NCBI RefSeq assembly: GCF_002994745.2
Contig: NC_037092.1
Location: 89,194,398-89,258,397 of the forward strand
Direction: 5' to 3'
Origin: Rosa chinensis
Lineage: Eukaryota; Streptophyta; Magnoliopsida; Rosales; Rosaceae
Length of the DNA stretch: 64,000 nt
Below the pieces are notes generated by a model. The model saw only the letters and a list, made by a program, of their open reading frames with translations. It made no database searches and was not told the origin of the DNA. Positions 32,232 to 43,200 of this stretch are shown here, piece by piece. Made by a program: the position numbers and the translations under genes. Position 1 is the stretch's first letter; the number at the start of each line of letters is the position of its first letter.

Positions 32232-32472
32232 ATTCAGACAACAGATTAGGTAGTAACTGCTGTTGTACTAAATTTTATCTGACGACAGTTTTCTGGTATT
32301 GTCTGATTATGTATCAGACGGCATTGAGATAGACAACAGCAAACCTTATAATCATACGACAGTGAAAAACTGTCGTCTGATTGAATTTTTGGCCTAGTGG
32401 ATCTTAGGTAGTGGGTGATCTAACTACTGAGCTAACACCACTGAGCCAAAGGTTCGTTGTATATGGAACTTC

Positions 32473-32473
32473 C

Positions 32474-32523
<50 letters not shown>

Positions 32524-32524
32524 T
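32473..32524. repeat. (TA)n(CA)n microsatellite
   Basis: A TA run passes directly into a CA run. It overlaps the right copy of the SINE target duplication. Confidence 0.95.
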
Positions 32525-32641
32525 TGTAAGAACAATGAGCTAATAATTTTGTTGGAAGTCAAGTCCTCCAAGTTATGAAATGGGGCAACCTCCAATAATT
32601 AAGTTTCTCCATGTTAAGAAAAACATGTATGCACTCGGGTC

Positions 32642-33125
32642 TGTTAGATCAAATATGGACTTAACACATATCATCATAAAGTAATTGATGATGATTAGCT
32701 AAATGTCAAACCTAGTTTAACATGGATACAAACTGTATATCAATACTAGTAACTTAATGAAGCAGTATATCAATTCATTAAGGGTAGTAATCCATTGCTT
32801 AGTCTACAAGAAAGGCTACAAGATATGATACATTAAGAATCTAACTAGGAAACCTAATCCGATAAGGAATGCTTTAATGGGAAGCTTCTTGAGGGTTAAG
32901 TCACCTATATATATATGGATGAATTGGTCCCTGTTGCCACCACGATTAATGCATTAGTTCTGTCCATTGAGAAGCAAGGTTGGTAAGTAACAAAAGACTA
33001 TATTCTAGTGATCGTTGTTGTGCAGTTGCAGAGATGGAATCCATGCCAGTGATTGCTGAAGGTAAGCCTTGATCCCTTTTGTGATTGTTGTGCATATGTT
33101 GTGAGCATGTAATTATGGTTTTACA
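32642..33125 (+). repeat. 5' LTR of the copia element
   Basis: Begins TGTTAGATC and ends GGTTTTACA, two bases before the primer site; 484 bp. A TATA-like CACCTATATATATATGG lies near 32903-32919. The partner LTR is missing, so the left boundary rests on the TG...CA rule and the primer-site position. Confidence 0.7.
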
Positions 33126-33127
33126 AT

Positions 33128-33139
33128 TGGTATCAGAGC
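33128..33139 (+). other. Primer-binding site, initiator tRNA-Met (copia)
   Basis: TGGTATCAGAGC two bases after the LTR, the usual plant copia primer site. Confidence 0.9.
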
Positions 33140-33211
33140 ATAGGCTCACAAATATGAAAATCATTTTAGGGTTTTGCAAAACAAACAAAAAAAAAAGATT
33201 TTTGCTTTACG

Positions 33212-33270
33212 GGTCAAGTAACTGATCAGGTAACTGACCAAGTAATTGATAAGGTACCTGATCAAGGTAA
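33212..33270 (+). repeat. 12-bp repeat array in the copia leader
   Basis: Variants of CAAGTAACTGAT/C and GGTACCTGATCA repeat about five times. The same dodecamer recurs before gag (46238-46290) and in the integrase-RT linker (48836-48972) of this element. Confidence 0.75.
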
Positions 33271-33796
33271 GTTACTTACTTTAGGCCCAGTCACAGCACG
33301 CGGAGCATCCAAGCCCAAACCCGACCAAAACCATCAAGAACAAGTGACCGTTGTATCACAACAGTTAGTTTTGATCAAGAACGAGGTCTGAGATTGGATT
33401 CGGAAACGCGCGAGATGTTTTCATCTCGAGAAGGGATTCAAAACCCTAACTGCTGTGAATCAAGAAGCCAATAGAGTCGATTGCTGCATCTGGTTATCCA
33501 ATTCACGCTTCCGCTGAGAATTTTTGCAGCAAATTGAGGAAAAAGCAAAAACAGGTTTTTCTGTGAAAATTGTTTTCGATTCATAGCATAATTGTTAAGT
33601 TTTTGATTGTGCGCAAGAACCCTAGTAGCATTCCCGGCGTGCGTTAGGCTAGAGTAGATTGTGACCGGATGAAATTTACAATTTCTTGATTGTTCTGTGG
33701 TTTCTTGGAATCGAAACAATTTAGATTGTGCTTGAATATGCATGATGAATTAATTGCTTATATGGTATTGTATCTGTGATTGTGCAAAATTGTATA

Positions 33797-34313
33797 TGTA
33801 CATACATGTACATTTGCAAGCATAATTAGCTATAATGGGCCACGCTCATTGTACCGCCAAAGGTACTAATTCCAACTAAAGGAATGACATGCAGACACAC
33901 CGCCAGGCGGCCCACAACCTCAGCGTCGGGCCATCCCCAGATCGCCGTCGACGCGCCGCCACGCGCCACGCCAAGATAGCGTCAGAAGCTCCTGAAACTG
34001 GGAACTAAGACATGCCAGTCCCACTTCGAAAACAAAGAGAAGATCAGCCTCTTCCTCACCTATAAAAGGTTCTCTCCTCTCTCCTCATTAATTACGCATT
34101 TAATACTTACCTACTGTTACTTTGTCAACATAAATACATTGACTAACTTAGGCATCGGAGAGTTGAAGACCGCCCAGCGCGGTCTCCCTCTGACGCCCGT
34201 TGTATTTTACTTGACAGGTAACGGTAACCACAGTGACAACACAAGTATCGATCCGCCCATCGGATCAGCGTTAAACTAAGGTCCAGCTACCGCTAGACTT
34301 TCAGACATTAACA
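33797..34313 (+). repeat. 5' LTR of the Tat element
   Basis: Begins TGTACATACATG and ends ACATTAACA; TATAAAA at 34061-34067. Compared with the 3' LTR it differs at five substitutions and no indels over 517 bases. The sequence just inside (TTGAACCTCTTGAACT) does not start with TGG, so the primer site is not a standard tRNA match. Confidence 0.93.
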
Positions 34314-34353
34314 TTGAACCTCTTGAACTAAAGATCATCCCAGTACAATCACC

Positions 34354-37300
34354 ATGACTAACGGTAGCGGGGGAAACGCTGAAGAGCAGGCGGAGCTCCC
34401 CGCCATTCCCCAACCCTCCGACCCCGCGATCGGCGTTAACTGCGCACTATTCACAACCCCGGCCAATCCCGGCGGTGAGGAAAATCCAGGCAGCAGCCGC
34501 CCGTCAGGCCAGGATCTCGTCACCATGTACGAGATAGCACTGGCGGATCTTCATAAGGCAAACAGGGAGCGTGAGGAGGAGTGCAAGGAGAAGGCTGAGG
34601 CCCAAGGACAGATGGCTGTGCTCATGGCACGTTTCGAGGAACTAAAAAACACTCTGGCGGCCACCAACCGCCCGGCACAAAGCGAGCAGTCACGCAGCAC
34701 CAGGCGTAGTCGGCCCAGCGCCGGCACAATAGCGCCAGGGCCGGTCATACAAATGCATGTACCGCTGAACCCACCTGGGTTGTCGGGAATGGGACCGCCA
34801 CCCATACCCCAACTAATGTTAGAACAGGTGGCGGAATCACTTCCGCACGCCAACCGCTTGAATGCCAGGGCAGGGACTGAGGGTGATCCGCCCATACCTA
34901 GGCACAAGCCAACTCGGCAGGTCAGTCAGGCCGATCCCGCCGGCGATGCAACCGCCCAGCTATTGGAAAGAATGCACCAACTGGAGCAGAGGTTGATCCG
35001 GGCGGAGACGGGCGTCCCGACGTCAACTCGGAACCCTCTATTCACTTCCAGACCCGGCCCCTTTTCCGCCGCAATCCTGCAGGCCGTCAGACCGACATAT
35101 GCAAAAACCCCAAAGATGTCACAGTATGGCGGAATGACCGATCCCTTTGTCCACATGGACACCTTCAAGAAGGTCACCAACAACAAGGGGTTCGACGACG
35201 CCACCTTATGCCATTTGTTCAGCGAAACGTTGGACGGCGAGGCAATGAATTGGTTTTTTGAGTGTCCGCTAGGATCTGTCGGTTCATTCCATGCACTGTC
35301 GCATGCTTTCCTCTCCCGCTTCATCTTACTGTCCGCCGGACATCAAAATGCAAGTAAGCTTTTCGGCGTTAAACAGGGAGAGGACGAATCACTGAAGGCC
35401 TTTGTCACAAGATGGCGGGCGGCAGCGTCTCAGTGCCGCGACCTAGATAAGACCATAGCATCGGCAGCCTTCAGGAAAGGACTCCTCAAGGGACCGTTGC
35501 TCTATCACCTCAACTACAATCATCCCAATGCGACGTACGACCACGTCATGAGTGAGGCGGTCATTCACGCCCAGGCGGAATTCATCACCTATGGAGAGAC
35601 CCCACCACCAGCAACGCCAGCAAGGTCAACCCAACCATCTTCCAGCCACAAGGAAACCGCTGACAAGCCCCCCTCAACACCGCCAACTGACAAGAAAAGG
35701 GAGTGGCAGCAGGATCACCACCAAACCAAGCGGCAGAAGGGGCAGCATTATTACAAGGGAAACCGCCCAACTCATAGCGATAACCACAACAGGCAGGCGG
35801 AGTCCTCGCAGCGGTACGCAGTTTTCACGGTCCTAACGGCCTCATATGAAGATATTTATAATCAGTGTAAGGATCAGATCCCACCGCCACCCCCTCCGAA
35901 GTACCCAAGGACAGGCAAACCCAGGAACACTGGAAAATGGTGCAAATACCACGCGGACAGCGGCCACAATACAAACAGCTGCAATGCTCTCAAAACGGCC
36001 ATTGAGACTTTGTACCGTGACGGCAAGTTGGAGCAGTTCAAGGTGCGCCAACCACCATCAGTGATTGCCAACGTTGAGAACTTGGGCCGCATCAACACCA
36101 TCGATGGCGGTGCTCCAATCACCAACATGTCTCACAGGGCAAGAAAGCGCTATCAACGCGCCAATCACCCGAAGGAAGTTTGCAACATCCGCTACGAAAG
36201 ATCCGCCAAATTCCCAAGATCAGGTTGGGAGCCTATCACCTTTTCGGAGGAAGAGGAGCGCGGAGTACATTTACCCCATGACGACCCATTCTTAGTCGAT
36301 GCGGTTCTTGGCAAATTCTCGGTGGGAAGAATTTTGGTGGACAGCGGGTCCGCTGTCAACGTCATCTTCAGCGGTTGCTACGACCATCTCAAGCGGAACA
36401 AGAAACTACTCCAGGATCACGAGCCATTGCTCAGCTTCTCCGGTGACGTCACACAACCGCTAGGGTCGGATTACATGCGACTAGTTATTGGTACTAGTCC
36501 CTGTATGGCGGAGGTGCACACGGAGTTCATTATTGTCGACTGTTTCAGTTCGTACAACGCCATCATTGGTCGACCAGCGCTTAACAAACTCAAGTGCATC
36601 ATTGCCGGATACATGCTTCTCATGAAGTTCCCCACGCCCAACGGCACAGGCTGTGTGAGGGGAAGCCAACAACTGGCACGAGAATGCTATTCAACAACTG
36701 TAGCGCGGTCAACACGCCGCCATGAAATCCTGACAGTGGGTAATGACCCACCACCACCGAATATCTTTGAGGATCCTAGAGATGAGGAGAAGAAATATGT
36801 AATGAAGGAGCCGGTCAACCAGGACACGTCGCTGAAAGTCGTCTGCATCTCAGACGAGCATCCTGAGAGGACAGTCCGCATAGGCGCCCAACTAGACCCA
36901 GAAGTGGAGGCGGAACTCACTCAGTTCCTACGTGACAACGCCACCGTCTTTGCATGGTCCTATGCGGACATGCCTGGCATCTCCACTGAAATAATCACCC
37001 ATAAGCTGACCATCAAACCTTCCTTCTATCCCATCAAGCAGAAGCGGAGGGCTTTTGATGAGGAAAAATACCGGGCAATCGGACAGGAAGTCGCCAAACT
37101 ACGGGACATTGGATTCATCCGCCAGGTCATCTACCCTCAGTGGATCTCAAATCTGGTAATGGTGAAAAAGCCCAGCGGCAAGTGGCGGATGTGCGTCGAC
37201 TTCAAAAATCTAAACAAGGCATGCCCAAAGGATAGTTTCCCGCTACCTCGTATCGATCAGCTGGTAGATGCAACCGCCGGACACGAACTCCTCAGCATGA

Positions 37301-40074
37301 TGGATGCCTTCTCCGGGTACAATCAGATCAAAATGCACCCCAGCGACCAAGAATGCACCACCTTCACCACCGACAAAGGCCTCTACTGCTACAATGTCAT
37401 GCCTTTTGGTCTGAAGAACGCCGGTGCAACTTATCAGCGGTTGATGAACGCCATGTTCGCTGAGCATCTGGGAAAAATTATCGAGGTCTATGTGGATGAC
37501 ATGCTAGTTAAGAGCATAAAGGCCAGTGGACATGTGGCAAACCTCAGGATCATAGTAACCATCCTCCTGGCCTATGGTATGCGCCTCAACCCAGAAAAAT
37601 GTTTCTTTGCAGTCACCGCTAGCAAATTTCTGGGTTACATCGTCAGCGAGCGAGGTATCGAGGCTAACCCAGACAAGGTACAGGCCATCCTTAACCTGTC
37701 GGACCCGAAGTATAAGGTAGACGTCCAGTGTCTCCAAGGCAAGTTAACCGCCCTTTCTCGATTCATCTCTCGACTCACTGACAAGTGCGCCCCATTCTTC
37801 AAACTCCTCAAAACAACTCACAAGAAGGTCATCGACTGGAACCCAGAGTGTCAGGCGGCGTTCCAGAGCCTAAAAGAATATCTAGCGGCGGTCCCTCTCC
37901 TTTCTGTCCCTGTGCAAGGAGAGACACTATTCATATACCTGGCGGTCTCGGCAACGGCAATAAGTTGCGCCATTGTTCGGCGGGAAGGCCAGGATGAACT
38001 CCCAGTATTCTACGCCGGCAGAGGCATGAACGGAGCAGAAACAAGATATTCACCGTTGGAACAGCTGGCCCTCGCACTTATCGTTGCCGCCAGACGCCTC
38101 AGGCAATATTTCCAGGCTCACACGATCCATGTGTTAACCAACCAACCGCTGAGGCAGGTGATGCAGAACCCCGAACACTTGGGGCGCCTCAGTAAGTGGG
38201 CGATTGAGCTCAGTGAATTTGACATAGAATACAAGCCAAGAACCGCCATGAAGGGCCAGGCAGTAGCGGACTTCATCGCTGAACTTACTAAGCGTCAGCC
38301 GGAACCCAGTACTCAATCAAAGTCCGCAACAGAAATAGTAGCCAGTGCAGAGACAACTCTCCAAGAGTCTGATTGGAACCTGCACGTGGACGGCTCCGCC
38401 TGTGCTAAGGCCAGCGGCGCCGGAGTCATCTTAACCGGACCCGGGGGACTGAACGCAGAGTACGCGTTGAAATTCAACTTCAAAGCATCAAACAACATGG
38501 CGGAGTACGAGGCACTCATCGCCGGTCTACTCCTCGCCATTGACTCCGGAGCTGACAACGTCAACATATTCAGCGACTCCCAACTAGTCGTCAATCAGGT
38601 CAATGACAGCTTCCAAGCGAAGGACCAGCAGCTAGCGGCATATTTGGGGTACGTAAAAACGTTGCTAAAGAAGTTCAAGTTTCACACAATCACACAAATC
38701 CCCAGGGAAAAGAACGCCAAAGCTGATTCACTAGCAAGGCTGGCAACCGCCCAACCGCATCAGAGTCCAGCGGACACAAGGGTGGAGTATCTTGACAGGC
38801 CAAGTATCACAAAAACATTGGCGGAAATTTTCAACGTTCAAATCAACCCCAGCTGGATGGACGAGATCATTACATATAAACGCAACGGAACATTGCCAGA
38901 AGATAAGGTCCAGGCAAGACAGCTAATGCGAAGGGCAACCCGCTACAACATCCAGCACGGCAAGCTTTACCGCCAGGGATTCACCCATCCTAACCTCCGC
39001 TGTCTAACCCCAGAGGAAGGAAGGGTTGTCCTAGCGGAAATCCATGGCGGGGAATGCGGAAACCACTCAGGCGCCAGATCGCTGACCAACCGCACAATGC
39101 GACAAGGCTACTTCTGGCCCACACTTGGCGATGACGCCCGGCGGATTTCGAGGTCTTGCCACAAATGCCAACAGTTTGCAGATCTCCCACACGCACCAGC
39201 GGAACCATTATCAATCATCGTGGGCCCATGGATTCATTCCACGTGGGGCCTTGACCTGATGGGAAAGTTCCAAACCGCCAAGGGTCAGTTCAAATACATC
39301 ATTGTTGCCATTGATTACAACAGCAAGTGGATAGAGGCGGAGCCACTGACAGCAATAACTACCGCCAAGGTAATTCGCTTCCTTTGGAAGAAAATCTATT
39401 GCCGCTACGGTGTCCCACACGCAATCATCACAGACAACGGCACACAGTTCAACAATGACGAGCTCATCTCCTTCACCACCAACTTAGGCACCAAGTTGAG
39501 GTTTGCATCTGTCGCCCACCCCCAGACCAACGGCCAGGTCGAAGCGGCAAACAAGATAATCAAAAAGTTGTTAAAAAAGAAGCTCGACAACACTAAGGGT
39601 TTATGGGCGGAAAAGCTCCCAGAGGTCCTGTGGGCCATCCGAACAACTCCAACCTCCGCCACCGAAGAAACTCCTTTTTGTATGATGTTCGGCACAGAGG
39701 CTGTCTTACCCATTGAAGTTACTCAACCTACCGCTAGAGTCGAAGGCTACTGCCCAGAGACCAACAGCGCCGGCATCAACTTAGACAAGGACCTCCTAGA
39801 AGAGAAAAGACGCAAGGCCCATTTACACAATTTACAAAACAAACAACGGGTATCACGTTTCTACAATGCCAGAGTCAAGGCCCGGAACCTCCAGTTGGGG
39901 GACTCGGTCATGAAGGAAGTCATTCCGCCACCAACAAAACTCTGCCCAACTTGGGAAGGCCCATACAAAATTGTGGAAGTCGTTAGCCCAGGCACCTTCT
40001 ACTTAATGGACAAGGACGGCGTCACGACGCCCCGCCCTTGGAATACTGAACACCTTCGGTATTATTACAAATAG
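34354..40074 (+). CDS. Tat-lineage gag-pol polyprotein, intact
   Basis: A single 1906-codon frame begins at ATG 34354. Approximate residues: gag core 250-420 (TDPFVHMDTFKKVT, CRDLDKTIASAAFRKGLL); aspartic protease near 656 (ILVDSGSAVNVIF); RT 940-1120 (GKWRMCVDFKNLNKACP, MDAFSGYNQIKM, YVDDMLVKS at about 1046); a first RNase H near 1190 with degenerate LFIYLAVSATAISC in place of the usual Asp motif; a second RNase H 1342-1470 (NLHVDGSACAKASGAG, SNNMAEYEALIAGL, IFSDSQLVVNQV, NAKADSLARLA); integrase 1560-1790 with the H2C2 segment, DLMGKFQTAKG, IITDNGTQF and TNGQVEAANKIIKKLL keeping D, D and E. No lesion is seen. No chromodomain is evident at the C-terminus. Confidence 0.95.
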   Translation: MTNGSGGNAEEQAELPAIPQPSDPAIGVNCALFTTPANPGGEENPGSSRPSGQDLVTMYEIALADLHKANREREEECKEKAEAQGQMAVLMARFEELKNTLAATNRPAQSEQSRSTRRSRPSAGTIAPGPVIQMHVPLNPPGLSGMGPPPIPQLMLEQVAESLPHANRLNARAGTEGDPPIPRHKPTRQVSQADPAGDATAQLLERMHQLEQRLIRAETGVPTSTRNPLFTSRPGPFSAAILQAVRPTYAKTPKMSQYGGMTDPFVHMDTFKKVTNNKGFDDATLCHLFSETLDGEAMNWFFECPLGSVGSFHALSHAFLSRFILLSAGHQNASKLFGVKQGEDESLKAFVTRWRAAASQCRDLDKTIASAAFRKGLLKGPLLYHLNYNHPNATYDHVMSEAVIHAQAEFITYGETPPPATPARSTQPSSSHKETADKPPSTPPTDKKREWQQDHHQTKRQKGQHYYKGNRPTHSDNHNRQAESSQRYAVFTVLTASYEDIYNQCKDQIPPPPPPKYPRTGKPRNTGKWCKYHADSGHNTNSCNALKTAIETLYRDGKLEQFKVRQPPSVIANVENLGRINTIDGGAPITNMSHRARKRYQRANHPKEVCNIRYERSAKFPRSGWEPITFSEEEERGVHLPHDDPFLVDAVLGKFSVGRILVDSGSAVNVIFSGCYDHLKRNKKLLQDHEPLLSFSGDVTQPLGSDYMRLVIGTSPCMAEVHTEFIIVDCFSSYNAIIGRPALNKLKCIIAGYMLLMKFPTPNGTGCVRGSQQLARECYSTTVARSTRRHEILTVGNDPPPPNIFEDPRDEEKKYVMKEPVNQDTSLKVVCISDEHPERTVRIGAQLDPEVEAELTQFLRDNATVFAWSYADMPGISTEIITHKLTIKPSFYPIKQKRRAFDEEKYRAIGQEVAKLRDIGFIRQVIYPQWISNLVMVKKPSGKWRMCVDFKNLNKACPKDSFPLPRIDQLVDATAGHELLSMMDAFSGYNQIKMHPSDQECTTFTTDKGLYCYNVMPFGLKNAGATYQRLMNAMFAEHLGKIIEVYVDDMLVKSIKASGHVANLRIIVTILLAYGMRLNPEKCFFAVTASKFLGYIVSERGIEANPDKVQAILNLSDPKYKVDVQCLQGKLTALSRFISRLTDKCAPFFKLLKTTHKKVIDWNPECQAAFQSLKEYLAAVPLLSVPVQGETLFIYLAVSATAISCAIVRREGQDELPVFYAGRGMNGAETRYSPLEQLALALIVAARRLRQYFQAHTIHVLTNQPLRQVMQNPEHLGRLSKWAIELSEFDIEYKPRTAMKGQAVADFIAELTKRQPEPSTQSKSATEIVASAETTLQESDWNLHVDGSACAKASGAGVILTGPGGLNAEYALKFNFKASNNMAEYEALIAGLLLAIDSGADNVNIFSDSQLVVNQVNDSFQAKDQQLAAYLGYVKTLLKKFKFHTITQIPREKNAKADSLARLATAQPHQSPADTRVEYLDRPSITKTLAEIFNVQINPSWMDEIITYKRNGTLPEDKVQARQLMRRATRYNIQHGKLYRQGFTHPNLRCLTPEEGRVVLAEIHGGECGNHSGARSLTNRTMRQGYFWPTLGDDARRISRSCHKCQQFADLPHAPAEPLSIIVGPWIHSTWGLDLMGKFQTAKGQFKYIIVAIDYNSKWIEAEPLTAITTAKVIRFLWKKIYCRYGVPHAIITDNGTQFNNDELISFTTNLGTKLRFASVAHPQTNGQVEAANKIIKKLLKKKLDNTKGLWAEKLPEVLWAIRTTPTSATEETPFCMMFGTEAVLPIEVTQPTARVEGYCPETNSAGINLDKDLLEEKRRKAHLHNLQNKQRVSRFYNARVKARNLQLGDSVMKEVIPPPTKLCPTWEGPYKIVEVVSPGTFYLMDKDGVTTPRPWNTEHLRYYYK

Positions 40075-40490
40075 TCAGACCGCTACCCATGCGCATCTTG
40101 ACTTAGCTAAATTTTTGTTCAAAAATTTAGCTAAGGGAAGCTACCCAACGGGTACTACCCCACTTTTGTACACTGACCAGTCAGCCATCAATGAAACGAG
40201 GAATTATTCAAACCATTGTTACCAAGTCTAGCACTGAGGGCAACTGGCAACGCCAGCAATCGTCGGCGGACCCCGTCCGCTACGTGGTGCACTTGGACCA
40301 ATCTTAATCCCTTTAATGTTTCATTGATAGACAAAAGAAAATATAATTCAAAAGTACTAGCACAACATAGCAAAGCAGGTCAAATTTATTTCATTACGCA
40401 AAGGTAATTACATAGTTCTGCCTCAAAGGCTACACGAAAAAAAAAAAAAAAAAAAAAACATAAGAGAATCTCTGGCGGTCCCATTCGGCT
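40075..40490. other. Spacer between Tat gag-pol and antisense gene
   Basis: Noncoding, with an A run at about 40437-40459. The two genes converge here. Confidence 0.5.
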
Positions 40491-43200
40491 TCAGGGGTTG
40501 CCTTCGGCATCTTCTGTTTCAGTGGGCGGCGGCAGGATCGAGTGACTCGCTTGATCGGACCCGCGCGCTGTCGGACTGGGGGTCTCTATGGTCCCATCCG
40601 CCCGGGTGCGCTGCGCCAAAAAGTCAGCACGCGACACGTCCGACGGGGTAGGATGGGGTGTCTGTTGGGACTCTTCCCCCGTATGTCCGCCACTCTCTCC
40701 GCTGCCTGAACGGGCACCTCCCTCGGGAGCAGGAACGGCGGCTGTCTCTGGCAGGATGCTCTGGGTCGGGGGCGCGTCGGGCTGTGAAGCTTTCACAAAG
40801 TCAATGGCGCCCTTCTGCCTCAACATGTCTACGTTTGCTCGGGCGCCAACCTTCGCCGCCTCAGTCATCGCCTTTTTATACTCCGCCGACAGCTTGAACG
40901 CTTCAACAGCGGCGGCCGCAGAGGCACTCTGTTCAGTTTTCAGGCGGTTAACCTCACCGTCCAGCCGCTGCATCTCGTCCAGTCTGGCGGCAGACTCCCG
41001 CTGCACAATAATGAGCTTCTTATCTTTATCGGCTATCCGCTCCTGCAGCAGCGCGATCTCCTACTCCAACTTGGAGACGTGTTCATTCCTCTCCAGATCC
41101 CGCCGGATGGCCGCATTAAGCTTGCCGCGGGCATCCGCATAATCACACTCCGCCTTGACCAGTCCCCGCTCGACCTCCGCCAGTCTCTCCTTGGCCTCCG
41201 CCAACTCCCTCTGGAGACCTCCGATTTCTCCCCTGAGCTCTTCCTCAATCCGGGGCTGCTTAGACGCTGCCTCGAACATATCGTGTAACCCCGCAGATAT
41301 TTGACCAAACGCCGAGCTGAAGGGCGATTGGTCAATTGCCGTCGGGCGCGATATGCCCGCCAGACCCCCGAACCCTAGCCGCTCGCACAGATGGAAAAGG
41401 AACGCCCGCTCCCCTTTTGTCATGAATGGCGCATACTCGGCGAAGGAGTCCAGATCACTGACGGCTGGCGCCTCTCCCTCCGCCACTGCAACCTTCGACG
41501 CAGCTTGTCGAGCCTTCTTTTGTTGGCGGACTCCGATCACCACCTCTTCTTCCTCTTCCTCGACGGGGGAGTCAGGCTGCCGGCGTTTTTTCTCCAGCGC
41601 CCTTTGTGTCCCAGCAGCGGTCCTCGTCACCCGCACCGGCGGCTCACCCCTGGACTCGATGGCAGTCTCCGTCGGCTGCACCGTCTTCTTTTGAGGACCG
41701 CGCCGGGTGGCAGGCATCCGCTCCCGCGGCCCGGTAGCAACACTTCCCCTCTCCCCGCCGCCCGCTTGGGTATCCGCCTGCACTACCGGCAGACCATCCT
41801 CACCCAGATGGGAGTGGTGCGGCATCAGCAGCTCCACCGGAACCTCGGACTGGCTCAGCACCAGCGTCTCCGGGTTCACCACCATCTGTTGGGCCGCCAG
41901 CCCCTCGGCATACATAGCCTCCAGAAAATTCTCTATCTCGGCGCGATCCATTGCTTTTTCGAAAGCGTCACGACTAGATTTGTTGCCGGGCGGGGTTTCT
42001 GAAAAGAAAAACACAAACACCCGTCAGTCCGGATCACTTGCTAAAAAAAAAAAAAAGAGAGAGAGGTGTGGCGGAGATTTTCTCACCAATAGAACGAGTT
42101 AGCCGCAGGTCGACCAGCAATTCCCAACCGGTCAGAAGACGGAAGTCAAGCAAATTGCGGTTCCGCCAGCAGCCACGGATCCTCGCCACGCGACACTCCT
42201 CTTCGCGCGTCAAAATGTACCGCAGTCCCGCTGCACAAACACAATAATCATTAGCAAAAAGCGCAGGTTTGTAAAAATTTGAACCCGCCAATTATTTTTA
42301 GCGGAAACCAGTTGCCAACCTCGGATGGGTTGGAATTCCGACTTAGTCTTAAACGTCGGCCCCTCCTCATTCGACCTGGCGTGGTACTCCCAACCATCTG
42401 TGGCGACGCAGAAGGTCCCCCGCCAGTAGGACATTGAGTCCCTTAGATTCTCAATCAACTTGGGCGCTCCCTGGCGGCGGCTCAGGTTCACACACCCTCT
42501 GCAACCTCGGCGCTTCACATACACTAGCTCGTAGAAATGAAGCACTTCAGCCACGGTAGGCCCCTCGCACCCCGACAAGCGCCACAAGGAGTTCATCGCC
42601 AACATCAACCGCCACATGTTGGGACAGATCTGACCAAAGGCAAGGCCAAACTCGCACACAAGGATTTGGAGATTGGGCACCAGCGGGAATGTCACTCCTT
42701 GGCGGAATATGGCCTCGTGCACGGCCGTACACCCCGCCGGGAGAATCGACGCCTTCTCATCAGCCGTCGGTGGGCGCAGTTTCACCGACCCCGGCAACCG
42801 AAACGTCTGCTTCAGTCGAGTGACAGCAGTACCGCTCATCCCCCCCTGCCTCGTCAACGGCTGTCCCATCCGGGAGGAACCACGCTGACTCAACATTCTG
42901 CTCCGCTGTTTCTTCCTCCCCAGCGGAGCCGCTGGCAGCACTATTGCTCGCCAGCCGCTCGTCGCGCCTAGCTTTGGCGGCAGCAGCCTCACCCGCCCTG
43001 GAACTCTCCGGACGCTGACCACGACCCATTGTTACTTCCCAAGGTATGGTCTGTAGCGGCTCAACCTCTAGCGGTTCCGGCAGCGAGGTTCCTGCATGGG
43101 CAGACGGACGCAACGAATCAATATAAATCCTATCCGCCGCGCTGAGTGACGCGTCAGACCCGGAATCCTCACTGCTCGAAATCTCTATGACGTTAGCCAT
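40491..43200 (-). pseudogene. Tat antisense gene (three exons), one frameshift and one stop
   Basis: Read on minus: exon 1 43200-42320 (starts MANVIEISSSEDSG), exon 2 42231-42087 (GLRYILTREEECRVARIRG), exon 3 41998-40491. Donors CGAG|GTTGGC and ATTG|GTGAGA and acceptors GTGCAG| and TTTCAG| give matching phases across both introns. Exon 1 contains QGVTFPLVPNLQILVCEFGL ... PNMWRLMLAM, resembling the plant 'putative gypsy type transposon' (Transposase_28-like) domain. Exon 3 has a basic, nuclear-like stretch and a long coiled coil rich in Glu, Arg and Ala. Two lesions: a shift at a C7 run (42840-42846) and TAG at 41061-41063. Such antisense genes are known in Tat elements; their function is unclear. 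Confidence 0.75.

Larger units (their letters stand above)
28163..32399 (+). mobile_element. CACTA (En/Spm) element, 4.2 kb, TSD GAT
   Basis: The termini are CACTAGGCCAAAAAATCAAT at 28163 and its near-perfect complement ending GGCCTAGTG at 32399; 24 of 25 terminal bases match. GAT flanks both sides. Subterminal repeats CAGACGACAG, CTGTCGTCTG, CAGACAACAG and GTTGTCTGA are dense at 28180-28590 and 31900-32390. No transposase is visible. The interior begins with a CT-rich, 5'-UTR-like segment followed by exon-like pieces on plus, suggesting captured host sequence. Confidence 0.9.
28078..32447 (-). mobile_element. tRNA-derived SINE split by a CACTA element
   Basis: Read on minus, 32447-32403 joined to 28162-28078 forms a roughly 130-bp unit. 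It has an A-box-like TAGCTCAGTAGTTAGATCA (32416-32434), a B-box GGTTCGAGTCA (28140-28150) and an A-rich 3' tail. Long direct repeats of 35 bases flank it (28043-28077 and 32448-32482, starting AAAGGTTCGTTGTATATGG), as expected for a target-site duplication; the last bases merge with a TA microsatellite, so the true length may be shorter. The two halves are separated by the 4.2-kb CACTA element with its GAT duplication. Confidence 0.75.

Noticed and set aside
31843..32332. ORFs of 90-134 codons with a 15-residue repeat on both strands
   Set aside because: Produced by the 45-bp CACTA repeat, whose unit length is a multiple of three.
34551..39713. Many ORFs opposite or alongside the Tat gag-pol
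   Set aside because: Shadows of a GC-rich coding frame with no recognisable domains.
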